NCBI GenBank assembly: GCA_033439765.1
Contig: JAULSN010000011.1
Coordinates: forward strand, 496,001 to 560,000
Direction of reading: 5' to 3'
DNA: 64,000 nucleotides
Origin: Lasiosphaeria ovina
Taxonomy: Eukaryota; Ascomycota; Sordariomycetes; Sordariales; Lasiosphaeriaceae
In this document: in pieces, positions 10,240-21,024 of the stretch
Position numbering within the stretch: the first letter of the stretch is position 1
Layout: the number at the start of each line of letters is the position of its first letter
The notes under the pieces: generated by a model
The model's input: only the letters and a program-made list of their open reading frames with translations
What the model was told of the DNA's origin: nothing
Database searches by the model: none
Program-made: the position numbers and the translations under genes

Positions 10240-11238
10240 ATGGCCACCTACTCGGACGAGCAGCTCGCGCGCTATTTCGCCCACATTGGATACCAAGGCA
10301 GAAGCGCCAGGCAGGCCGCGGGCGAGGACGCGCTGGAGGTGCTCACGACGCTGCAGCGGCTTCACCTCGCGCGCGTCCCGTTTGAGAGCCTGACGCTGCA
10401 CTACTCGCGCCATCGCCTGCTGTCGCTCGACCCGGCCGCCCTGTTTGACAAGATTGTCGGCAACAGCCGCGGCGGCTACTGCATGGAGGTCAACACCTTT
10501 TTCGCCACCGTCCTGCGCAGTCTCGGCTTCACTCTGATCAGCGTCGGCGGGAGGGTGAGAGTGGCGGACCAGTACACGGGATGGTATGTAATTACCCAGC
10601 ATATAGTTCCGGGAGATGCATGACTGCAGATAATTAGGCACTAAACTATACGCTGCTCCGTGGTCAGGAGCCACATGGCCAACCTCGTCACCATCAACAA
10701 CACGCGATATCTGGTCGACGTCGGCTTCGGGTCCAACGGCCCGCCGCACCCCGTCCCCCTGGTCGACGGCCACGAGTTCGTCGGTATCGCCCCCGTCCGC
10801 GGGCGGCTGCAGCACCGGGCGCTGGAAGAGCACACAGACCCAAACCAGCGCGTGTGGGTGTACTCGACGCGGGACGACGCTGAGGGCGAGCCGTGGCGGG
10901 ACCAGTACGCCTTTGTCGAGCTGGAGTTCCTGCCGGCCGACTTCGAGGTCATGAACCTGCACACCATGACCGCGCCGCAGAGCTACTTTGTGCAGACGGT
11001 GCTGTGCATGCGCACGCTGCTCGACGAGCGCGCGCAGACGGCCCACGGCGTCGTGATCCTGCACAAGGACTACGTCAAGACGCGCGTCGGCGCCGTCGAG
11101 ACCATTGAGACCCTCGAGACCGAGGAGCAGCGCGTCAGGGCGCTCGACCAGTATTTTAAAGTTGTTATCACGCCGGATGAACAAAAGGCTATCTGCGGCC
11201 TAGCCAGCGAGCTGAGGCCCAAGGGGCCTAGTCCTTGA
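10240..11238 (+). CDS. Arylamine N-acetyltransferase, 304 aa, two exons
   Basis: Exons 10240..10583 and 10668..11238 flank an 84-nt GTATGT...CAG intron. The join regenerates Trp in TGWSHMANL and the total is 305 codons. NATs transfer acetyl (or malonyl in some fungi) from CoA to aromatic amines, hydrazines or hydroxylamines, often detoxifying plant or microbial compounds. The catalytic triad is complete: Cys81 in RGGYCMEVN, His117 in SHMANLV and Asp132 in YLVDVGFG. The length fits fungal NATs (about 300). The start ATG lies in CACCATGG context. Which NAT paralogue this is, and its donor CoA, cannot be told from sequence alone. Confidence 0.93.
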
Positions 11239-11617
11239 GATGACCCCAGTTACTATGCAACCACGACAGCAGTAGCTTGCAGTGGCGGAACAGCTGATCC
11301 CAAGCTCACCTTCTCGACCAATAATTACACTTCATTATTTTGTTTTATATTTCTTGCGTTTCGTTTCTGATATCAAACACGTTCCTGTGATGATAAATCA
11401 ATTCGGTCCTGTAGTTACTCGAGCCTCTTATTGCTACAGCGGCCAAAGTCTACTGCAGCCGACATGCATGTGCCCATGGCTCGTCCGAACTCGGGGGCTG
11501 CGTGGGGTTGCGAAAGACTCAGCCTCAATCAACTGGCGAATCTACCCCGCAAGTCTTCACCGACAAGTCTTCCAAAGATCTCATTGGGGATAGCATAGTA
11601 AAAGGCAGAGGTCCGAG
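11239..11617. other. Intergenic region before the second HET gene
   Basis: About 380 bp. It includes a T/A-rich patch at 11320-11370 and presumably the terminator of the acetyltransferase and the promoter of the HET gene. No further feature is seen. Confidence 0.5.
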
Positions 11618-13969
11618 ATGGCACACAACAACCTGAGCAATATTTCCTTCTCTCCGGGGAGGCAGTTTCTGCACAACCTCGCCAGAGAACAAGACGACAG
11701 GGAGAGGGAGGAGGAAGAAAGACTAGTCAGAGAGACCGAACAGCTCGCGCGAGAGAAAAAGATCGAATCGGCCGTGCTTTCTACATTCTACAGCTACCAG
11801 CAGATCCACGACTCGTACGGGACGGGCACGCGCGTACTGGTACTAAAGCCCGGCGGAGGCGACGACAAGCTGGCCGGCCGCCTCGAACCGCTCTGGATCG
11901 GCAACAGCGGCGACTACAAGGCGCTGTCATACGTGTGGGGCGAGCCCCGGCTCACGGACGCCATACTCATCGACGGCAAGAAGCTGGCCATCACCGAGAG
12001 CCTGGGCGCGGCGCTGAGGCGGCTGCGCCCGCCGACGGGCCGGCCGGCGCTGCGCATCTGGATCGACCAGATCTGCATCAACCAGCGGGACACGGTCGAG
12101 CGCAACAAGCAGGTCCGCCTGATGCACGCCATCTTCCGCGCCGCCAGCCAGATCCTCGTGTGGCTCGGCCCCGACGCCGACGGCCACGCATCGCGGGCCT
12201 TCCAGCTCGTCGGAGCTCTGCGCTCCATCTTCGATGACAAGCTCTTGGCCAGCCTGTGCAAGTCAAAAGGGGCCGGCCTCGATTGGATCCCTACCGAGTA
12301 CTGGAAGTCTCTGCGCGAGCTCAGCAGGCTCCCGTGGTTCCGCAGAGCATGGATTCCCCAAGAGATAGGCACCGATGCAGAGGCTGTCGTGCACTGGGGC
12401 TCTGAGAACATTGGGTGGGAGGCGCTGCACGGCTCGATGAAGAAGCTCGAGGCCCAGGGCTGGGAGCTCAAGAAGAAGTACAAGATCGACACTAGCTCGG
12501 CCACGCTGCTGTTCCACCGCTTCGTCGACAAGCCGCGGCCCAAGGCGGAGAACCGGGCGCATCGAAGCTTCGTGTACCAGCTGTGCCTGAGCGCGCGGAC
12601 GCTGGCGACGGACCCGCGAGACTACGTCTACTCGCAGCTGGGCCACCACTCGGCGTGGGTCGAGGCGGAGCAGGCCATCATCATCCAGCCCGACTACGAC
12701 AACGCCATCTCGACCATCTACCACGAGATCGCCATCCGCGCCCTCAGCAACGACAGCACGCTGATGCTGCTCAACGCCGTCTCGGACAGCGGCGACGCGC
12801 GGCCGCCGCTGCCCGGGCCCGACCCGCTGCTGCCGACGTGGGTGCCGCGGTGGGACGCCGGCCGCTTCCACAGCCTCGTCGGCCACCCGGGCCGCTACCG
12901 GGCGGCGGGCTCGTCGCGGTCCGGCATCACGAGCGGCTCGTTCGAGGACGGGTACAAGACGCTGGTGGTCAAGGGCATCGTCGTCGACACCATCGCCAAG
13001 GTCACGCCCAAGTTCACCTCGCACTGTTTTGTGTCAGACTCGTCAAAGAAGGACCTCGTCCAGGCCGCCTGGCGCCTCGCCCGGCTGAGCACGGCCGCTC
13101 CCCCCTCGGGCCAGCCGTCGTCCTCCAGAGCTGAAACCGCGAGGGGAAGCCAGGCGTCGCTGTCGTCGTCGTCGTCGTCGTCCAAGAGCGACGCGGCCAA
13201 GTTCACCACGCAGGGCGCGTACCGCGGCGACGCCTCGGTGCCGCTTCTGCGGGCCTTTCTCGACACGCTCGCGCCCGCAGCGCTCGTCGCCGAGCTGTCC
13301 TCGCCGGCTGCTCCCCCGCCGGCGGCCACCCCGCGACTGATGCCCAAAATCCCGAAACCGCCTCCTGCGGACTCAACCACCAACAACAACAATACGGCAG
13401 CATACCACTCGGGCCTCGCCGCGCTGCACAAGCTGTTCCCCAGCTCGTCGAGCTACAGCAGCAAGCACGATCCGCGCAAGCTGTTAACCCTGGCCGCATC
13501 TACAGCAACCCCTGACAGCACCAGTAACAACAATTCCAGCAGTAACGCCAATAATAACAACAGATCGAAACCACCGCCCCCGAACCCCACGGCCTGGCTG
13601 CAAGCTGCCGAAGACCACGCCGTGCACCGCTGCTTCGCCGTGACACAGTCCAAAAACGACAACACCAGCAGCACCGCCACCACCAACGACAGAGCAGAAG
13701 GAAAACCCGGCGGCTGCTACTTCGCCATGGCACCGCCGACCGCCCGGCCCGGCGACGCGCTGGTGCTGCTGGCCGGCGGCGAGACGCCTTACGTGCTGCG
13801 TCCTGTTACTGCCGAAGCTAAGAAGGACCGCTGGGTGTTTGTAGGCGAGGCGTATGTTCCGGGCCTGATGGGGGCTGTGGAGGGCGAGGATGGTGGCGCC
13901 AAGGGGGATGGTGGTGGTAGTAAGTGGCCCGGGGACGGGGCTGGGGTGGTGACGTTTTGGATTGGGTGA
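11618..13969 (+). CDS. HET-domain protein, 783 aa, single exon
   Basis: An acidic/basic coiled-coil-like segment (residues about 18-48, rich in E, R and Q) precedes the HET domain. The domain has YKALSYVWGEPRL (about 100), RIWIDQICINQRD (about 147) followed by NKQVRLMHAIF, an ILVWLGPDADG block (about 180) and a WFRRAWIPQEIGT block (about 240). These are the canonical HET blocks. A conserved HET-family C-terminal region with ILVVKGIVVDT-like sequence (TLVVKGIVVDTI, about 448) follows. After that comes a long low-complexity tract (about 505-690: runs of Ser, Pro and Asn) that interrupts the C-terminal half. The final block (PGDALVLLAGGETPYVLRPV...FVGEAYVPGLMGA) is typical of HET proteins. The likely role is programmed cell death in non-self recognition. 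The partner is unknown. Asn/Ser runs suggest rapid length variation. Confidence 0.92.
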   Translation: MAHNNLSNISFSPGRQFLHNLAREQDDREREEEERLVRETEQLAREKKIESAVLSTFYSYQQIHDSYGTGTRVLVLKPGGGDDKLAGRLEPLWIGNSGDYKALSYVWGEPRLTDAILIDGKKLAITESLGAALRRLRPPTGRPALRIWIDQICINQRDTVERNKQVRLMHAIFRAASQILVWLGPDADGHASRAFQLVGALRSIFDDKLLASLCKSKGAGLDWIPTEYWKSLRELSRLPWFRRAWIPQEIGTDAEAVVHWGSENIGWEALHGSMKKLEAQGWELKKKYKIDTSSATLLFHRFVDKPRPKAENRAHRSFVYQLCLSARTLATDPRDYVYSQLGHHSAWVEAEQAIIIQPDYDNAISTIYHEIAIRALSNDSTLMLLNAVSDSGDARPPLPGPDPLLPTWVPRWDAGRFHSLVGHPGRYRAAGSSRSGITSGSFEDGYKTLVVKGIVVDTIAKVTPKFTSHCFVSDSSKKDLVQAAWRLARLSTAAPPSGQPSSSRAETARGSQASLSSSSSSSKSDAAKFTTQGAYRGDASVPLLRAFLDTLAPAALVAELSSPAAPPPAATPRLMPKIPKPPPADSTTNNNNTAAYHSGLAALHKLFPSSSSYSSKHDPRKLLTLAASTATPDSTSNNNSSSNANNNNRSKPPPPNPTAWLQAAEDHAVHRCFAVTQSKNDNTSSTATTNDRAEGKPGGCYFAMAPPTARPGDALVLLAGGETPYVLRPVTAEAKKDRWVFVGEAYVPGLMGAVEGEDGGAKGDGGGSKWPGDGAGVVTFWIG

Positions 13970-14330
13970 GGTTCTCCTATCAAGTGTAGACGCCTTGCTT
14001 GGAGGTCCGCGCAACAGCGCTTACTTGTATCGGGTGTCCGTGGCTATCCCAGCACAGGGATTAAGGAGGGGATGTCCGGGTGGACATGGTGGGCTTGGAG
14101 ACGAGAGTTTAGAGAGAAACCTTGTTCGTTGTATAGCCGGCGTAGCGCCGGGTTCACGACTCTACTCTAGTCCTAGAAGCTGCGCTGCATGTGAACAAGG
14201 CAGACTCCTTTTTCTTTTTCTCCGCACGGACCGGAGCCGGAGACAACACATAACCGCAACGAGTCTCGCGGCCGAGGTCACTTAGGCCAAGCAGACAGTC
14301 CAGCCGATTTACGAGTCGAGCCACGATACG
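13970..14330. other. Intergenic region between HET gene and Gag-like gene
   Basis: About 360 bp with no LTR-like ends, polypurine tract or direct repeat found next to the Gag-like gene. Confidence 0.5.
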
Positions 14331-15170
14331 ATGCTCATCTCACCACGCCCTGAGCGGGCCCGGCCCGGCGCCGTCGAGGGCATCCCTCAGCTCCCCGTGG
14401 CCGAGCGCGACAAGCCCCCCCCGCGCCCCATCGCCTGGATCGAGTTCAAGCTGCCCAAGGCGTCCTTCCTGGTCGGCCGCGCGAACTACGGGCCGTGGGC
14501 GCGAATCGTGCGCCTCTTCATGCGCGCGTCGGGCTGGACGCCAGACGCGGTCCTCTCCGAGATGCAGGAGATGCACCTCGCCATCAACCTGTTCAGCATC
14601 ATCGGCGGCAGCGAGCCGCTGGGCGTGATACGGACGCACGACCGCGGCACGGCGGTGCTCGCGGAGCTCAAGGGCATGTACCAGCCGTCGGACCAGCTCG
14701 CGTACAACACGGCGGTGCGCGAGATGGGCCGGCTGCGGCTCACCAAGCGCGCCGACGTGTTCGCCTACACGCTGCGCTTCAACGAGCTGCACGCGCAGAT
14801 GGCCGCCACCGCCCCCGGCGCCTACGACTCCGACCGCCTCACCCACCTCTACATCCGCGGCGCCGCCGACGCCTTGCCCATGCTCGCCGAGGCCCACGAC
14901 AACCGCCTGGCCCTGCTCGCGGCTAATCCTGATGCTGTCAAGGACGGCACGCTCCAGCCCCTGCATATCCCGGACATACAGAGCCTCCTCCTCCGCGCCA
15001 GCACCTGGCTAGAGGACGACGACGAGGACGACAGCAATAGGGACAGTGTCAGGAGGCGCAAGGACGGGTCCGTCATCCGCCGGGGAAAGTGCGGACGGTG
15101 CAAGAAGCGCGGCCACTGGGCGCAGGAGTGCCGCAGCGACGCCGCCAAGCCCCAGGGACGGCGAGTGTAG
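14331..15170 (+). CDS. Stand-alone Gag-like protein with CCHC zinc knuckle, 279 aa
   Basis: The protein has a capsid-like helical region about residues 45-185. It contains blocks such as WARIVRLFMRASGW, LAELKGMYQPSDQLAYNTAVREMGRL and FAYTLRFNELHAQM, reminiscent of retrotransposon Gag. A C-terminal CCHC knuckle follows, CGRCKKRGHWAQEC (C-x2-C-x4-H-x4-C), with basic flanks. An acidic Asp/Glu stretch precedes the knuckle. There is no protease, reverse transcriptase or integrase frame near it and no LTR pair. The reading frame is intact and GC-rich like host genes, unlike the RIP-damaged elements at 38-62 kb. This fits either a domesticated gag gene or a RIP-escaped fragment. The start ATG at 14331 is the first Met of the frame. 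Function unknown. Confidence 0.65.
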   Translation: MLISPRPERARPGAVEGIPQLPVAERDKPPPRPIAWIEFKLPKASFLVGRANYGPWARIVRLFMRASGWTPDAVLSEMQEMHLAINLFSIIGGSEPLGVIRTHDRGTAVLAELKGMYQPSDQLAYNTAVREMGRLRLTKRADVFAYTLRFNELHAQMAATAPGAYDSDRLTHLYIRGAADALPMLAEAHDNRLALLAANPDAVKDGTLQPLHIPDIQSLLLRASTWLEDDDEDDSNRDSVRRRKDGSVIRRGKCGRCKKRGHWAQECRSDAAKPQGRRV

Positions 15171-16729
15171 TCTTTGGAGCTTGTCATTGCTTTGTCACTG
15201 ATAGCTTGGCCCAGCTGGCGTGTGGGGGGGCTGGCTCGCCCACCACCACCGCAGAACTGCCAAGCATAAGGTAGCTAGCTGCTGTATGTACAGTTAGTTT
15301 CTCTTCGAAGACCGGCAGACGACTTGTGAGAAAATGCGGGGAAACGGGGACGGGGGAGGAAGGGTCATGATCCAGGTAGCTAGCTAGCTAGCCAGTCAAC
15401 CAAACAGCAAAGAAGACCCAACGTTGCACAGCATCGTCCCTTGGCGCGCAGCGCACTATTGGCTTTGGGCTGTGTGCCGCGCAAAGCACCTTCCAGAATG
15501 ATTCCCAGTGTCCCTGCAACGTAATGGTCTGCCTTGTACATACGTGCTGCCAAGGGAAGAGTGGCAAAACTCCCACCCCCCTGGACTAATAACAACATGA
15601 CATACACGGCCGGCATCCAGCAACCGACCCACCGCCGGGCTGTAATAATCCGGAGCGAACGTAGGTGGACCTGCCTGGTTTGGCTGCATAGGTATCTGCC
15701 CGCCCGGAGACAGCCGTGAGGTGTTTCGAGTTTGGCAGTGAGTAAGAGTATATTACGGACAGACACACAGGCCAGGCAACAAAGAAACAATCGAGCGCAA
15801 GACTGGAGAAAGGGGGGGAAGCAATAAGGATCACACACACACACATGAAATGCGCCATTCGTCACCATCCCAGTACCCAGCCTGAGAAGAGGGAAGCAGC
15901 AGGGCGAAAAAGAAGAAGAAAAAAGAAAAAAGAAACGAAAAAGAAACGAAGAAAAAGCAAAGAAAGCGCAACAACGAAACCAACCAGTTAGTTCCGGTCT
16001 CGGCGCACGTCTCTGCCAATCCAGCCAAGTCCAAGTTACCCACCCACCCAAGTCCCACCAAACTCCCGCATGGGGGCGGCGCGGGAGAAAAGACGCCGGG
16101 GAAAAGAAGGGAAAGGAAACATGGGGTGAGGGGAACATGACAGGCAGGATCAGGTAGTTTGCGGGGTGCTCTTCCGCTAGCCAGTAGCTTCAATCACATA
16201 CAGTATGCACGCTGGATGTTTGCGTTCCGTCGCCTTGGTCAATGGTCAATGCTACCCCATCCCATCCCATCCCTTCCATTGTGGAGGAAGCAGCAGCAGG
16301 CTGGTTTGGTTCACTCCTACCTGGGCTCAGTTGTCAGTGCCGTCGAGCACGCCTTCAAGCTGGTGGGTACACAGACAAAGTTACCGTAAAGGTCCAAGTT
16401 CTGTATAGATGGAATATCTTCCCCAATTCCCATTCCAAAATCAGGCGGGATGGTGTTGTCGTCTTGGTAGGCAATCCGGTACGGAATGTAGACAAGATAA
16501 ATTCCATGGCAGGGGACTGTGTTCAAACGGGGCCTATAAATAGGCAGTAGAAAGTAACAAGGAATATCACAAACACGATCCAAGTTGCGCCCGCCATGTT
16601 GCTTGCTAATTATATACACATGTGCATCCTTCGCTAAAACAAAAGTGCCGCCTCAAGACGATCCCGCACCATCCCTTTACCCTGCGCGTAAACGGCAGAT
16701 ACCAATCCGCCAACACGAACCGACACCGC
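15171..16729. other. Gene-free region with simple-sequence tracts
   Basis: About 1.56 kb between two convergent genes. It holds a TAGC repeat (about 15377-15392), a short AC repeat (15832-15845), a purine-rich tract (about 15905-15965, mostly A/G) and a CCCAT repeat (about 16254-16275). A 252-codon minus-strand open frame here mirrors the purine tract (Phe/Ser-rich) and was not accepted as a gene. Confidence 0.6.
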
Positions 16730-18284
16730 TCAGAGCACCGCCAGCCACGCGGCGAGCGCACCGACTACGCCGTAGCCAAGCAGCTTGGTGTCGGGGTTCC
16801 ACAGCGCGGCCGCGGCGTTCGGCTTGCTGGTGGCCGTGACAAAGGTGCCGCCGGTCGTGGCTGTGGGCGACGACGACGTCTTCTGCAGCACGTAGATCTC
16901 GCCGGTGGAGTCGGCCGTCATCCACAGGCGGCCGGCGGCGTCAAAGGCGAGGCCGACGGGGCGGAAGCACTTGTCGGGGCAGTCTGTCTGGTTGGCGTTG
17001 GTCAGGATGTCGGTCAGCGCGTCGTTGCTGTCGGGCGACGCCACGGGCTCGCCCGTGTCGGCGTTGAACGCCACCGAGGCCAGGCGGTAGCCGGCGGGCT
17101 GCGTCTTGTCGACTGCAGTCAAATATTAGCTACCGGACCAAGAATAATGTCAATGGCGAGGAGGCACTCACAGCTGCCGCGAAACGTGACGTAGGCAGTC
17201 TTGCCGTCAGCGGCAAACTTGATGTCGATGGGGGCGTAGTGGGCCGGGAAGGTCAGGCGGGGCGCGACGTAGTCGGACGCGCACGTCTCGTCGGTGAGCG
17301 TGCTGTTCTCCTGGATGGCGAACTGCTTGCCGACGCCGAGCCCGTCGCTCTCGGGGATCTCAGTCACGTCCCACACGGCGAAGCACTTGGGGTACCCGTA
17401 GTTGCCGCCCTGGTTCGCCTTGGTGGCGTTGAGGTAGCCGAAGAAGTTGAGCTCCTCGCCCGGGTTGTTCTCGTGGATGTCCTTGCCGTCGCGCGTCACG
17501 CCGTCGATGCTGTTCTCGACCGCGTAGATGCCCCCGGTGATGGGGTGCTCGCCGACGCCGACAGAGTTGCGCAGACCCCACCCGAGCACCGTGCCGTCCG
17601 TGTCGTAGTCGTACACCCTGGATTTGCTGGCCGAAAGGTCAAAGGCCCGGATCTGAGACAGACCGCTCGACAGCACCGTCGCCTTGGCCTCGTTCCCGTC
17701 GGAGCTGCCGCGCGAGACCAGCAGCGTGTTGGTCTGCTTCTTGGACATCAGGAGCGTCCGCGTGACGAGGTCATTGTTGCCCATGTTGTTCACAACGACA
17801 ACTGGCCTGCCGCCAACGGAGCCGGCGTTCGGGTCGTAGTCCCAGGCGAAGACGGAGTCGACCGAGGATGCGTAGAGCGTCTTTCCGTCGGCCGACAGCG
17901 CAAGGCCATGGTTGAGCTATAAGTCCCGGGAGTCAGCTCGAGGACAACTAGCCAAGACAGAGAAACACCGGAAGCTCAACATACCGCCGCCTGGTCGATG
18001 AGCACAGTGGACTTGGTCAGAGTAACGCATGTACCGCCATTGTCGGTGAAGCTGTGACGAGTGACGCCTTTGCCGCTCTCGACGACGAGCAACGCGCCAG
18101 TGCTGTCGAACTGGATGCTGCGGGGCTTTACCAGGCCGGCGACGACCAGCTGTGCTTGCCAACCGCTGGCGACAACTGGGAGAGCATGACTTGGGACAAT
18201 GACGTTGGAGCAGCTCTGGGCGGTTACTATCGAGACAGACAGCCCAGCCGCGAGGGCCGCCTTGGCAGCTCGGGTCGTCTTCAT
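16730..18284 (-). CDS. Secreted L-sorbosone dehydrogenase-like (soluble quinoprotein-fold) protein, probably GPI-anchored, 475 aa
   Basis: Exons 18284..17985, 17916..17172 and 17112..16730 total 1428 nt, exactly 476 codons. Introns of 68 nt (GTATGT donor) and 59 nt (GTGAGT donor) both end in AG. The N-terminus (MKTTRAAKAALAAGLSVSIVTAQ) is a signal peptide. The body shows six-bladed propeller-type repeats of the glucose/sorbosone dehydrogenase family: SIQFDSTGALLVVES, NHGLALSADGKTLYAS, GWGLRNSVGVGEHP, EELNFFGYL, GNYGYPKCF, and PVGLAFDAAGRLWMTADSTGEIYVL near the end. Even-numbered Cys residues suit an extracellular protein. The C-terminus is a Ser/Thr-rich linker followed by a short hydrophobic tail (LLGYGVVGALAAWLAVL), fitting a GPI-anchor signal. 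Substrate and use of PQQ are not shown by sequence. Some fungal relatives are fused to CBM or heme domains; this one is not. Confidence 0.8.
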
Positions 18285-19798
18285 TCTGCAAACTGAATCT
18301 CTGCGGTGCGGGCTAGATAAGCTGGTAATGCTTGTCTGATATCAGGGACCCGGTGCGCCGGGAGGAACAGGGCGGCAGGACGGACTGAAGCGGGAGAATG
18401 CCAGCCAGCTCAGAGCACCACAAAAACAAAACAGTCTGGCTTGTGGGCCGGCGGTTCCTAATGAGGTCGGCCGAGCCACGAGCGCGGTAACGGCCAGATG
18501 GGTAGCCTCGAAAGCAAGTGATAAGGGCGTACGAGCGAGGAGCTGGCCCACAGCAGCTATCCCGGGGGCCACGGCATGCAAGCAGCGCCAACAGTGGCCA
18601 TTTTCCACTTGTACGTAAAATCCCGAACAAGAAATGACGGATTGGCGTTCTTGGCCTCGGGACAGAGCGAATCCACAGCGAGAGCGGCCCAGCCCAGCTG
18701 CGGTCCCTCCTCTCTAGATGGAGGTGTAACTAGCAGCCGTCGATAGCGTAGCGAATAATCCCACGCGGTGGACGAGGTCAACTTCGGGCGAAAGCGGTGC
18801 AGGTGAGCTGCGGGGTCGAACTTGGCCCTCCATGCTGTTCCGTCCGTTGCAGGCAAGCGAGGAAGGACGACAGGCCATGGCCGTGCCGAAGCCCCGCATA
18901 AACAGCGCAGGCTCGAAACGGTTGGCCAATCAGGCGGCGCCGAGATGATGGAATGGTGGTCGTCGGCTGGAAGGGGGGTCTGGATCCCATCTCAAGTGGC
19001 CGGCCAGCAGGGTCAGTAGGTGGGCAGCCCCGCCATCCTCTTTGCCGGCATGCTTCTTGTAGCTCCCTCCGCCGGGTGCGTTTCTCCCGATCGAGGAAGC
19101 GGACTGCACATGTGGTGTGCCAGCAGTGGTGGGGGATTGGAGGGCCGCATGGCTGGAGTGGCTGGAATGGCACGCTGATGGAGGGGTAACTTGGGGCGGC
19201 ATGGTCTTTGGCCAGCCTCCCACGACAGAAAGCGATCCACAGATCGCGACCTTGTGTGGTGGTCCCACGAGGGCCAGCAGAGAGAGCACTGCAGCAGTCT
19301 TGTTGAGAGATCAAGCGTGCGTGTGTGTGTGTGTGTGTGTGCATATGCTGTGCCCGTCCTGGCTCACCTCACCACCTCCAGGCACTGCTTCTTGTTCCTG
19401 TCCTGTCCCGTGGACAGCGCCGTTCTGTTGGATTACCTTTTGCGGATCGATCTCTGCCGACGATAAGAACGCCTCTCGGAGTGTGTGTGGTTGCGAGAGA
19501 GATAAACAACCGCTCCCGATTTTTAACCCTGCAGCCTGATCTCTCCGTGGCTGCCTTCCTCGCCGCCCGCATTTTGCATATTCATGCGGTCTGGAGGTGC
19601 AGATAATCGCTAGCTGACACCCCTGGGAACAATAAGATATCGCACACGCACCCAGCCCGACTTGAGCGTAGTGTGTCACAAACAGCACCTGTTCCTTTTG
19701 CACTTGCACGGGAACACTGGGAAACCTCGCACGCTGCCACTCAACACCAGACGAGGACCCCAGAGTGCGATTGAGAAGAATTACAAACGACAAAAGAA
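18285..19798. other. Intergenic region between divergent secreted-protein genes
   Basis: About 1.5 kb between the sorbosone-dehydrogenase-like gene (minus) and the membrane protein gene (plus), so it carries both promoters. The (GT)n microsatellite at 19317-19341 lies within it. Open frames here are of low quality. Confidence 0.6.
19317..19341. repeat. (GT)n microsatellite
   Basis: An almost pure GT dinucleotide run of about 12 units in the divergent promoter region. A length polymorphism is likely. Confidence 0.9.
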
Positions 19799-21024
19799 AT
19801 GGGACGAAAACAGAGCTTACGGCAGCTTGCCGCCGCCGTTGCCGCGGGCCTTGCGCTGCAAAGCCAGCCAGCACTCGCGCTCCCGCAAGCGGGCGGCGTC
19901 GCCCCGGCGCCGCCGGTGCCGTGGGTGACGGTTAACGCGGCGGGCGTCGGCCAGACCATCATGCCGAGCGTGGTGACGATGGACGGGGCGCGGTCGACCA
20001 TCTCGCAGGCGCCCGACTACCTGCTCGCGACGGGCACGTACACGCTGACGTCGAGCGGGCGCGTGTCGACATACACGGGACTGCCGCCCGTGGCGACGGC
20101 GACGGGCTACAGCAACGACGTGGGCGCCTTCCTCGCCTGCACACTGAACCAAGGCTACGACGAGCCCTTCTGCCAGCCCAAGTCTGGCTCCACGCTGTAT
20201 CCAGGACAGACCTACTACGGTAAGCCTTCGCTGTTGTCTTTTCCCTCTTTCTCTCTGCAATGGCGGTTGTGCCTCTTCCTGCATTGTGCCATGTGTGTTC
20301 CCTTCCGACCGGCATCGCGACGGCCGTACTGACTAGAGACGAAACAGTGACGTGGGCGCCGACCTTCTTCGGCGAGAACCCCGACGGGGCGGTGGCGCTC
20401 AACATTGAGGTGCAGGGGACGGCGAACGGCATCCTGATCCACAGCGTGCCGGCCAGCCAGGGCTTCTACGCGTGGAAGATCGAGTCAGACTTTTTGGCGC
20501 CGTACAAGGCGGCGGCGCTCAACATCACCTTCATGCTGCAGCAGGACGACATATCGACCCCCGACGAGAACGACTTCACGGTGCAGATCGGGCCGACAGT
20601 GACGGTCGCGACGGCGGGCATGGGGGCGTCGGGGGGCAGTTCGGGGACGAGCGCCGTGGTGATCGCGGTGCCAATTGTGGTGGGGCTCGCGGTGCTGCTG
20701 GTGGCAGGGCTGTGCGTGTGGTCGTTCCGGCGCCACGGCACGCTGCCGCTGGTCGGCGCGCTCGGCGGCGGCATCAAGCGGCGGTCGAGCGGGTACGGGG
20801 TGCGGCAGAGCCGGTCGGAGCGCGTCGGCGCGGGCGATGCGGCGGCTGGTGTCGGAGGCATACGCAGCGACAAGCCCGGCGTCCGTGTCGGCGGTATCCA
20901 GCTCACCGACCGCGACAGCTGGTCACCCACCGCCCCGAGCCACCCCAAGCTGGGCGATGCCTCCATCGGCCAGGGCCGCAACGTCTTCCGCGAAGAACTG
21001 CAGAGGCAGGAGAGGCAAGGCTGA
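19799..21024 (+). CDS. Secreted, single-pass membrane protein of a fungal-specific family, 365 aa, two exons
   Basis: Exons 19799..20219 and 20348..21024 flank a 128-nt GTAAGC...ACAG intron and sum to 366 codons. The splice gives PGQTYYVTWAPTFF, a block I recognise from uncharacterised fungal surface proteins. Residues 1-28 form a signal peptide (MGRKQSLRQLAAAVAAGLALQSQPALAL). A luminal or extracellular domain follows to about residue 220 with Cys, N-glycosylation-type NIT and beta-rich sequence. A Gly/Ser linker, a transmembrane helix (SAVVIAVPIVVGLAVLLVAG, about 232-251) and a basic-then-polar cytoplasmic tail (WSFRRHG..., about 110 residues) complete it. The architecture resembles cell-wall sensor-like proteins, but no known sensor domain was identified, so the role is open. 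Confidence 0.8.

Noticed and set aside
12263..13024. 253-codon minus-strand frame inside the second HET gene
   Set aside because: Antisense shadow; no motif, and the plus strand carries all HET blocks.
15380..16138. 252-codon minus-strand open frame
   Set aside because: It is the complement of a purine-rich tract and simple repeats, giving Phe/Ser/Cys-rich low-complexity protein with no domain.
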